Shown piece after piece: positions 1 through 5,713 of a stretch of 8,913 nucleotides of DNA (positions are counted from its first letter, which is position 1; every line of letters starts with the position of its first letter). A model generated the notes under the pieces. That model saw nothing but the letters and a program-made list of their open reading frames with translations, ran no database searches and was not told where the DNA came from. Origin of the DNA: an uncultured Dialister sp. (GTDB taxonomy: Bacteria; Bacillota; Negativicutes; Veillonellales; Dialisteraceae); assembly GCA_900545785.1 (NCBI GenBank), contig URAA01000060.1, positions 1-8,913 of the forward strand, given 5' to 3'. Position numbers and translations under genes: made by a program.

Positions 1-40
1 ATATTCCTTGAATCAAGTTTTCAAAAATAATTTTATCTTG

Positions 41-83
41 TAATAAAAAAGAGAGATTCTTCTTTTTTGAGAATCTCTCTTTT
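41..83 (-). terminator. Intrinsic terminator at the 3' end of the secF operon
   Basis: Two perfectly complementary 14-base arms (47-60 and 70-83) are separated by a 9-base loop. Read on the minus strand, the distal arm ends in TTTT and runs on into TTATTA, giving a U-rich tail. It lies 28 bases beyond the secF stop, which fits the end of the transcription unit. In the plus direction only about four T residues follow the stem, so it would work less well as a terminator for a convergent transcript arriving from the left. Positions 1-40 are AT-rich and hold no gene I can recognise. Confidence 0.88.
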
Positions 84-111
84 AAATCAGATAATACTGT
101 TTCTCTCTTTT

Positions 112-1002
112 TCAAGCTCTGTTGCTGCGAAGTCTTTCATGCCAAGTTACCCAGATCGAAGTCGCAACACAAACCGAGGAATAGGCTCCGGAAATAAAAC
201 CAATCAGCATCACCAACGCAAAATTTCTTGTCGTATCTCCGCCGAAAAGATATAAAGAGGCGACACAAAACAGAGTCGTAATCAACGTATACATCGATCT
301 GCGAATGGTCTGATGAATGGAATCATTTGCCAAAGTAGCAAAGCTTTCTGTTCTTTTATGGGTATGCATGGCCTCTCTGATACGGTCAAAAATAACGACG
401 GATTCATTCATGGAATATCCGAGAACAGTAAGAATGGCCGCCAAGAATGAAGCATCCACTTCCAGTTGGAAGAAAGCAAAAACGCCGAGAACGATAAGAA
501 TATCATGGATAATCGCCACGATAGCAGAAAAAGCAATCCGATGCTCGAAGCGGATGGTCATATACAAAATCATCGCCGTAAAAGAAAGAAGTACATTTAA
601 AAGCGTATTTTCCGTCACTTCCGAACCGATGACGGCGCCTACCGTTTCAACTCGCTTTACTTCCGCTTCTCCTACACTGCCGTTGATATGGCTCACAACC
701 GTCTGCGCTTCATCAGAACTCAAGTTGCGGGTGCGGATGATGACGTCATTTCCCGTTTCTCCTTCTATATCGCCTGACAGCTGAATGACTGCCGTTTCCA
801 GACCGTCTTCGCGAAGTCCGTCCCGGACTTGTTCGACCTTCACGTTTTTAGGGAATGTCAATTCTAAAATGGTACCGCCCGTGAAATCAATCCCCCAATT
901 AAAACGGAATACGATGATAGAAATAACGGACAAAATCACCAACAAAGCAGAAAAGGAAAGCCATATCTTCCGATGACTGATTACATCAAAATTTTTAAAC
1001 AT
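112..1002 (-). CDS. secF: Protein translocase subunit SecF
   Basis: SecF is an inner-membrane partner of SecD; the pair uses the proton motive force to help SecYEG complete preprotein export. The product is 296 residues, normal for a free-standing SecF. A first transmembrane segment (about 13-32) leads into the GIDFTGGT motif (37-44). A periplasmic P1-like domain follows, then five hydrophobic segments between about 134 and 285. The conserved membrane motif reads GYSMNESVVIFDRIRE (195-210), where many homologues have GYSIND(T/S)VVVFDRIRE. I start at the ATG at 1002 because AAAAGGGGG lies 9 bases upstream. The same frame is open to 1062, and an ATG at 1011 directly abuts the Shine-Dalgarno sequence, so both are poorer starts. 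The gene overlaps the end of secD by 8 bases, implying translational coupling, and is the last gene before the terminator. Confidence 0.95.
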   Translation of the reverse strand: MFKNFDVISHRKIWLSFSALLVILSVISIIVFRFNWGIDFTGGTILELTFPKNVKVEQVRDGLREDGLETAVIQLSGDIEGETGNDVIIRTRNLSSDEAQTVVSHINGSVGEAEVKRVETVGAVIGSEVTENTLLNVLLSFTAMILYMTIRFEHRIAFSAIVAIIHDILIVLGVFAFFQLEVDASFLAAILTVLGYSMNESVVIFDRIREAMHTHKRTESFATLANDSIHQTIRRSMYTLITTLFCVASLYLFGGDTTRNFALVMLIGFISGAYSSVCVATSIWVTWHERLRSNRA

Positions 1003-2248
1003 GATCCACATCCCCCTTTTTACCGCCAAACCACCAGGGATTATGAATCCAATTAGCATCAATCAAAAACATCAGTAAGGTGCGGCTCACCGTAATTGCC
1101 GTAAACATAGAAACGGCAACACCAAGTCCCAAAGAAAATGCAAAACCTTTCACCGTTGCACTTCCCAAGAAAAACAAGATGCAGGATGTAATAATAACCG
1201 TCATATTCGCATCAAAAATAGTGACAAATGCACGTTTAAATCCTGACTGCACCGCCAGTCTTAAAATTTTCCCCGCCGCAATTTCTTCTTTGAATCTTTC
1301 AAATATAAGAACATTCGCGTCGACCGCCATACCGATGGATAAAATGATACCTGCGATACTCGGCAATGTCAGAGTCGCATTCAAAACATAAAGGATTCCC
1401 AAAAGAATCAATACATACACCAGAAGGGCCGTATCCGCAACAAAACCGGATATACGGTATACCAAAAGCATAAACAAAACAACCAAAGAAAGACCGATGG
1501 TAAAGGCCACGACGGATTTGTCTTTAGAGTCCTGTCCTAAAGAGGGGCCCACCGTTCTGACTTCCAAAACGGAAACTTTGACGGGAAGCGCACCGCTTCT
1601 CAAGAGAATGGCCAGATCTTTGGCTTCTTCCAAGGTACGCTGACCGGTTATCACTGCACTTCCTCCCGTAATCGCTTCATTGACGACAGGATTTGTCAGC
1701 AATTCACCGTCAAGATAAATGCCGATGTGACGGCCTACATTGGCAGCTGTCAGCCGGGCAAATTTATCTCCGCCTTCGCTGCTGAACTGAAGAGCCACAA
1801 CAGGCTGTTTGTTTTGTCCCATCTGCTCTCTTGCATCTTTCAAATCTTCTCCGGTCAGTCGGACATTTCCCTCTTCATCCTTAAATTCAAGGACTGCCGT
1901 CTTTCCGATTGTTTCGATGGCCTTTTTCGGATCTTTTTCCCCGGGAAGCTCGATGATGATACGCCGAGCTCCTTCACGTTGGATAATAGGCTCTGTCAAT
2001 CCCATTTCATTGACCCGTTTTTGCATGATATTGATGACCTGTGTAATGGCTTCAGGCGTGACTTTATTCTGTTCCGTATCTTCTGCCTGCATAACGATAT
2101 GAGTCCCGCCCTGAAGATCAAGGCCTTGTCTGATATTTCCTGCAAGCCAGCCCACCGTTCCTGCAAAAACGCCAATAATGGCAGCTATCACCAAGAAGAA
2201 TTTAAACAAGGCTCCCTTTCTCAAAGAACTTGCCCTTTTTTTCTCCAA
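995..2248 (-). CDS. secD: Protein translocase subunit SecD
   Basis: SecD forms the proton-driven SecDF complex that helps pull exported proteins through SecYEG on the outer face of the membrane. The 417-residue length fits the short SecD found in Bacillota, as opposed to the roughly 600-residue proteobacterial form. An N-terminal membrane helix (about 13-33) precedes GLDLQGGTH (42-50). The periplasmic P1 domain spans about 55-230, including LLRSGALPV at 215-223. Hydrophobic segments follow at about 247-264, 271-289, 295-315, 345-361 and 367-385. The signature MAVDANVLIFERFKEE (307-322) contains Asp310, the expected proton-pathway residue. The only sensible start is a TTG at 2248, with AAAAGGGG 8 bases upstream. 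The gene begins 14 bases after the cyclo-ligase stop and overlaps secF by 8 bases. The C-terminal tail is short and hydrophilic. Confidence 0.95.
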   Translation of the reverse strand: MEKKRASSLRKGALFKFFLVIAAIIGVFAGTVGWLAGNIRQGLDLQGGTHIVMQAEDTEQNKVTPEAITQVINIMQKRVNEMGLTEPIIQREGARRIIIELPGEKDPKKAIETIGKTAVLEFKDEEGNVRLTGEDLKDAREQMGQNKQPVVALQFSSEGGDKFARLTAANVGRHIGIYLDGELLTNPVVNEAITGGSAVITGQRTLEEAKDLAILLRSGALPVKVSVLEVRTVGPSLGQDSKDKSVVAFTIGLSLVVLFMLLVYRISGFVADTALLVYVLILLGILYVLNATLTLPSIAGIILSIGMAVDANVLIFERFKEEIAAGKILRLAVQSGFKRAFVTIFDANMTVIITSCILFFLGSATVKGFAFSLGLGVAVSMFTAITVSRTLLMFLIDANWIHNPWWFGGKKGDVDHV

Positions 2249-2256
2249 AACTTCAT

Positions 2257-2264
2257 CCCCTTTT
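2257..2264 (-). promoter_or_regulatory. Shine-Dalgarno site that sets the TTG start of secD
   Basis: On the minus strand AAAAGGGG ends 8 bases before the TTG at 2246-2248, an ideal distance. An ATG at 2254-2256 directly abuts the purine run but is out of frame with SecD. It would give only an 11-codon peptide ending at 2221-2223, so it is probably not used. The site also overlaps the stop region of the preceding cyclo-ligase gene. Confidence 0.6.
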
Positions 2265-2841
2265 AAATAATTTGTTTCTCTGTAACTATTTTTGTAACTT
2301 TTCTATCATGTACAGTCGTCGGAACAGAATCAATTACCTGAAAATCCCATACGACCGCCACTCGCTTCTCATCAGAGATTTGCTGTAAGAATCTGTCGTA
2401 ATAACCCGCCCCCATTCCCAAGCGCGTATGGTCTTTACCGCAGGCTACGGCGGGAATCAGCAATAAATCTAATTTCTCAGGGGACATTATCTCATATCCG
2501 GCGGGAAGATTTCGCAGCCCGAGAGGTCCCTTCTCAAAATGATCCATGGAAGTCAGCCGACCCGCTTCCAACTGCCTGTTTTCTTTGCAAACGGGAATGT
2601 AAATCTCTTTTCCGTCTTTCAAAGCATACCGGATAAATTCATCCAGATTGGCTTCTCCCTTCATTGCCAGATATGCCATGATACTTTTTGACTCTTTATA
2701 TTCAGGTAAAGAAATAATATTGGACAATAACGTTTCCGACCATTCTTCAATTGTTTCAGCAGAAAGAGCCCGCCTCAGGGCGAGCATCTTTTTACGAAGT
2801 TCCTGCTTTTCATTTTGAAAAATAGAACTTTCTTGTATCAT
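2263..2841 (-). CDS. 5-formyltetrahydrofolate cyclo-ligase (MTHFS family)
   Basis: This cytoplasmic enzyme uses ATP to convert 5-formyltetrahydrofolate to 5,10-methenyltetrahydrofolate, returning a stalled folate form to one-carbon metabolism. The 192-residue product has the family layout. The N-terminal basic helix KQELRKKMLALRR (12-24) is typical of the ATP/folate-binding start. A central Rossmann-like alpha/beta core follows. The diagnostic loop TRLGMGAGYYDRFL (139-152) matches the family RLGxGxGYYDR pattern. The C-terminus has the usual VPTTVHDRKVTKIVTE (173-188), resembling P..xHD..v..iiTe. At 104-114 the sequence reads KGPLGLRNLPA, slightly unlike the common GI.EP version. Its ATG overlaps the yajC stop as ATGA, and it ends 14 bases before secD, so it is co-translated with the Sec accessory genes although it has no known role in export. 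Such genes are named ygfA, yqgN or fthC in different organisms, so I give no symbol. Confidence 0.92.
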   Translation of the reverse strand: MIQESSIFQNEKQELRKKMLALRRALSAETIEEWSETLLSNIISLPEYKESKSIMAYLAMKGEANLDEFIRYALKDGKEIYIPVCKENRQLEAGRLTSMDHFEKGPLGLRNLPAGYEIMSPEKLDLLLIPAVACGKDHTRLGMGAGYYDRFLQQISDEKRVAVVWDFQVIDSVPTTVHDRKVTKIVTEKQII

Positions 2842-3332
2842 TTTTTGTCCTCGTTGATTACTTTTCCGTTTTCATCAACTTCTACAACTTCTTCTACCAC
2901 TTCAGTGCCGGCATCTTCCGGATTATCAACCTCTACAACTTCTTCTATGACTTCCGTTTCCACATTGGAATCTTTTTTCGCTTTCATCGACGCTTCCGGG
3001 TTCATATCTGCCGCACCGATGGCTGCCGCCCCCGCACTTTTTGCAGCTTCTTCGTCAATCAAATCGACATCGCCACGTTGAACTGCTGTTTTTTCCACTT
3101 TGATAACTGTTTTGGGAGCTATTTCCAATTCCACATATTTATCACGCAAAACTTTGATCGTACCGTGGATACCGCCGGATGTTACAACATGATCACCCTT
3201 TTTCAAGGAAAGGAGAAAACGCCCTCTTTCCAGCTGCATTTTTTTCTGCGGCCGGTGTAAAAAGAAATAGTAAATAACAATCAATATCAGAATCGGCCAA
3301 AACATGCCTAAAATATCCATAACATTATACAT
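2838..3332 (-). CDS. yajC: Preprotein translocase subunit YajC with extended acidic tail
   Basis: YajC is a small single-pass membrane protein that associates with SecDF and SecYEG. The first 90 residues are typical. One hydrophobic helix (about 7-24) is followed by FFLHRPQKKMQ (23-33) and then the conserved cytoplasmic core KKGDHVVTSGGIHGTI (44-59). The later V.LEIAPKTVIKVEKTAV (67-84) also matches the family. At 164 residues it is longer than the usual 85-115. The extra part is an Ala-rich stretch (95-115) followed by a strongly acidic tail in which TEVIEEVVEVD (126-136) is repeated as TEVVEEVVEVD (143-153). A perfect Shine-Dalgarno GGAGGTGA lies 6 bases before the ATG. The stop overlaps the next gene's start. 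A possible weak promoter lies just upstream. Confidence 0.93.
   Translation of the reverse strand: MYNVMDILGMFWPILILIVIYYFFLHRPQKKMQLERGRFLLSLKKGDHVVTSGGIHGTIKVLRDKYVELEIAPKTVIKVEKTAVQRGDVDLIDEEAAKSAGAAAIGAADMNPEASMKAKKDSNVETEVIEEVVEVDNPEDAGTEVVEEVVEVDENGKVINEDKK
2875..2957 (-). repeat. In-frame imperfect tandem repeat (51-bp period) in the yajC tail
   Basis: Positions 2875-2906 and 2926-2957 are two 32-base copies that differ at four positions by eye and are offset by 51 bases, exactly 17 codons. They encode the duplicated (I/V)EEVVEVD acidic block. The reading frame is kept, so the duplication lengthens the tail without disrupting yajC. Confidence 0.75.
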
Positions 3333-3338
3333 TTGTAT

Positions 3339-3368
3339 TCACCTCCATGCATTATACTGTTTATTTTA
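3339..3368 (-). promoter_or_regulatory. Strong yajC Shine-Dalgarno and candidate extended -10 promoter
   Basis: GGAGGTGA (3339-3346) lies 6 bases before the yajC ATG and is a near-perfect ribosome binding site. Upstream on the minus strand, TAAAAT (3363-3368) is preceded by TGG, giving an extended -10 (TGnTAAAAT) that would start transcription about 24 bases before the ATG. I see no good -35 at 16-18 bases. A second -10-like TATAAT (3351-3356) sits too close to the ribosome binding site to drive a normal leader. The ribosome site is solid; the promoter is a weak inference, because read-through from tgt is equally possible. Confidence 0.4.
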
Positions 3369-3438
3369 CCACAGCAAAAAAGTATTGTCTGTATAAAAAT
3401 CCACATATATTTAACATATCAAATATCTCTTCCGGTCA

Positions 3439-4548
3439 TTATTTTACATAATTCATCATGAAATTTTGCCTGAAATCGGAAAATGTACCGTCAATGATTG
3501 ATTTTCTCATGTCTCTCATAAATTGTAATAGGAAATACAAGTTATGAATGGTAACTAAGCGGAATGCCAAGAGTTCTTCCGCTTTATATAAATGCCGGAT
3601 ATAAGCCCTTGTATAATGACGACATGTGTAGCATCCGCAATTTTCTTCCAAAGGAGTGAAATCACGTTCGTATTGCTTGTTTTTCATATTCATACGCCCC
3701 GTATGAACCATTGCCATTCCGTTTCTTGCCACTCTTGTAGGGAATACACAATCGAACATATCCACACCGCGGGCAACGCCTTCCACCAAGCAATCGGGGG
3801 TACCTACGCCCATTAAATATCTCGCCTTGTTTTTGGGAATCCATTCCGTCGTATTTTCCAGAATATCATACATTACATCATGAGGCTCACCTACGGAAAG
3901 CCCGCCGATCGCAATTCCGTCAAAAGGCATATCCGCTATGGCAAGTGCGCTTCGTTTCCTTAAATCTTTATACATACCGCCCTGGACGATACCGAACATG
4001 CCCCGATCATTTCTTACATGGGCTTTTATGCATCGTTCTGCCCAACGGCTTGTTCTTTCCGTCGATTTTTCGGCATATTCATAATCGGCAGGATAAGGAA
4101 TACATTCATCAAATGCCATGGCAATGTCGCTGCCGAAATCTTCTTGCGCTTTTATGGACACTTCGGGAGATAAAAATTGCTCAGACCCGTCTAAATGAGA
4201 CCGGAAATATACACCTTCTTCCGTTATTTTTCTCATGGCACCCAAGCTGAATACCTGAAATCCGCCGCTATCCGTTAAAATTCCTTTCGGCCAATTCATA
4301 AAACGATGCAATTCTCCGGCCTCACGTATCAAATCGGGCCCGGGCCGTAAAAACAAATGATATGTATTGGACAATATAATCTGGGCACCCATCTCTTCCA
4401 ATTCTTCCGGCGTCACGGTTTTTACGGTTGCCTGCGTTCCGACCGGCATAAACATGGGTGTAGTAAAAGTACCGTGAGGCGTATGTAAAAGTCCCGCTCT
4501 CGCTCCGGTTTTCGAATCTTCCGCCACTAATTCATAATTTACAATCAT
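3439..4548 (-). CDS. tgt: Queuine tRNA-guanine transglycosylase (bacterial TGT)
   Basis: TGT exchanges guanine at wobble position 34 of tRNA-Asp, -Asn, -His and -Tyr for the queuosine precursor preQ1 in bacteria. The 369-residue product is full length for the family. Asp93 in LTDSGGFQVFS (91-101) matches the general acid/base Asp102 of the Zymomonas enzyme. GIVQGG (186-191) and GGLSVGE (215-221) line the base pocket. Asp266 in MFDCVFPTR (264-272) is the expected covalent nucleophile. The zinc site is intact: C304, C306 and C309 in CGCYTC, plus H335. The ATG has a GAGG ribosome site 5 bases upstream. It lies 90 bases downstream of queA, the next enzyme in the pathway, with an intervening hairpin, and 106 bases upstream of yajC. 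I see no preQ1 riboswitch-like leader in front of it. Confidence 0.97.
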   Translation of the reverse strand: MIVNYELVAEDSKTGARAGLLHTPHGTFTTPMFMPVGTQATVKTVTPEELEEMGAQIILSNTYHLFLRPGPDLIREAGELHRFMNWPKGILTDSGGFQVFSLGAMRKITEEGVYFRSHLDGSEQFLSPEVSIKAQEDFGSDIAMAFDECIPYPADYEYAEKSTERTSRWAERCIKAHVRNDRGMFGIVQGGMYKDLRKRSALAIADMPFDGIAIGGLSVGEPHDVMYDILENTTEWIPKNKARYLMGVGTPDCLVEGVARGVDMFDCVFPTRVARNGMAMVHTGRMNMKNKQYERDFTPLEENCGCYTCRHYTRAYIRHLYKAEELLAFRLVTIHNLYFLLQFMRDMRKSIIDGTFSDFRQNFMMNYVK

Positions 4549-4591
4549 ATCCGCCTCTTATCTTAAACTATATTTTCACCGTACAGTGCAG

Positions 4592-4635
4592 CATGCAAAG
4601 ATTGTTTCCGTTTTTACAATATCATCCTTTGCATG
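4592..4635 (-). other. Bulged intergenic hairpin between queA and tgt
   Basis: An inverted repeat pairs CATGCAAAG (4592-4600) with CTTTGCATG (4627-4635), and an inner ATTGT (4601-4605) with ACAAT (4616-4620). This leaves a 10-base loop and one 6-base bulge (4621-4626). That gives 14 base pairs beginning 3 bases after the queA stop codon. No T-run follows on either strand, so it does not look like an intrinsic terminator. Possible roles are an RNA 3'-end or processing structure, an attenuator, or a protein-binding site; the sequence does not decide between them. Confidence 0.5.
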
Positions 4636-4638
4636 GAA

Positions 4639-5658
4639 TTATCTGATAAACATAGCATCACCGAAAGAGAAAAATCTGTATTTTTCCTTAACCGCTTCTC
4701 TATAGGCGGCCAAAATATGTTCTTTCCCTGCAAATGAAGCCATCATCATGATTAATGTGGATTCCGGCAAATGAAAGTTGGTGACGATAGCATCTGCCAT
4801 ATGCCACTGATAGCCGGGGTAGATATACAAATTTGTCCAATGACTGCCTGCAGAAACTCTTCCTCTCTGTCCCGCCGATTCCAGAGTTCTCACGGATGTG
4901 GTTCCCACCGCAATAATACGCCGTCCTTCTTCTTTTGCTTTGTTAATGCGGTCTGCCGTTTCTTCATCTATCGTATACCATTCACGATGCATTTCATGAT
5001 CTTCTATATTTTCTTCCTCTACCGGACGGAATGTACCGATACCTACATGAAGCGTCACAAATAAAAGTTCCGCTCCTCTCTTTTTCATTTCTTCCATCAA
5101 TTCGGGAGTAAAATGAAGACCTGCCGTAGGTGCGGCGGCGGATCCTTTAAACTTAGCATACACGGTCTGATAGTCACTTTTATTTTCCAATTTCTTATGA
5201 ATATACGGAGGGGTAGGCATTTCTCCCATACTGTCAAGCCATTCGTCAAAATCCCCTTCATAATGAAATTTGACAAGCCGTCCTCCGAATTCAGTTTTAT
5301 CTAAAACCGTACATGAAAATTTTTCAGAAAACTCTATTTCTTGTCCGGGAAGGGCTTTTCTTCCGGGATTTACAAGAATTTCCCACACATCATCCCCTTT
5401 GGGCGTCAGCAGAAGTGCTTCCACTTTGCCGCCCGTGTCTTTTTTCTTTCCGAATAATCGGGCAGGAATAACTTTTGTATTATTAAAAACAAAAACATCT
5501 CCCTTTCGAATTTCGTCAAGAATATCTCTAAAATGATGATGTTCCCATTCACCGGTATTCCTGTCCAAAACAAGGAGTCGGCAAGAATCTCGCGGTTCTG
5601 CCGGTTCTTGGGCGATCAACTCTTTCGGCAAATCATAATCAAACTCTTCAAGCTTCAT
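4639..5658 (-). CDS. queA: S-adenosylmethionine:tRNA ribosyltransferase-isomerase (QueA)
   Basis: QueA transfers and isomerises the ribosyl group of S-adenosylmethionine onto preQ1-modified tRNA to make epoxyqueuosine, the step after TGT. The 339-residue length is normal. The N-terminus FDYDLPKELIAQ (6-17) followed by EPRDSCRLLVLDR is characteristic. Other family blocks are VFNNTKVIPARL (57-68), YQTVYAK followed by GSAAAPTAGLHFTPE, VTLHVGIGTFRPV, DHEMHREWY, VGTTSVRTLES and TNFHLPESTLIMM. All are present in the usual order with no visible break. The ATG has a GGAG about 11 bases upstream, a rather long spacing. It starts 55 bases after the SpoIID-like gene and is followed, after a hairpin, by tgt, so both tRNA-modification genes are probably on one transcript. 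Confidence 0.96.
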   Translation of the reverse strand: MKLEEFDYDLPKELIAQEPAEPRDSCRLLVLDRNTGEWEHHHFRDILDEIRKGDVFVFNNTKVIPARLFGKKKDTGGKVEALLLTPKGDDVWEILVNPGRKALPGQEIEFSEKFSCTVLDKTEFGGRLVKFHYEGDFDEWLDSMGEMPTPPYIHKKLENKSDYQTVYAKFKGSAAAPTAGLHFTPELMEEMKKRGAELLFVTLHVGIGTFRPVEEENIEDHEMHREWYTIDEETADRINKAKEEGRRIIAVGTTSVRTLESAGQRGRVSAGSHWTNLYIYPGYQWHMADAIVTNFHLPESTLIMMMASFAGKEHILAAYREAVKEKYRFFSFGDAMFIR

Positions 5659-5713
5659 TCTTTATTTATCTCCATTTATTATTTTCTTTGTCAATATACA
5701 TAAAACTTTTTAA

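Noticed and set aside
317..784. A 155-codon plus-strand frame antisense to secF
   Set aside because: Its composition mirrors the SecF codons and it matches no family; treated as a shadow, like the other plus-strand frames in the window.
1003..1062. Upstream extension of SecF to 1062, adding 20 residues
   Set aside because: The extension lies within the SecD C-terminus, has no ribosome site at its start, and MFKNFD at 1002 with a well-spaced AAAAGGGGG gives the normal SecF N-terminus.
1727..2266. A 179-codon open frame on the plus strand antisense to secD
   Set aside because: SecD on the other strand has all family motifs in order; the antisense frame has no recognisable domain and no independent support. 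It is a shadow.
3351..3356. TATAAT immediately upstream of the yajC ribosome binding site as its -10 box
   Set aside because: Transcription would start inside the Shine-Dalgarno sequence, and no -35 at the right distance is visible.
4549..4638. preQ1 riboswitch controlling tgt
   Set aside because: The gap holds a long bulged hairpin but not the short hairpin plus A-rich tail pairing pattern of preQ1-I that I would expect next to the ribosome site; no class could be recognised by eye.
5670..5694. Perfect TTGACA on the minus strand (5689-5694) ahead of queA as a promoter
   Set aside because: No acceptable -10 lies 16-18 bases downstream (AGATAA or GATAAA), and the resulting start would fall after the queA ribosome binding site.
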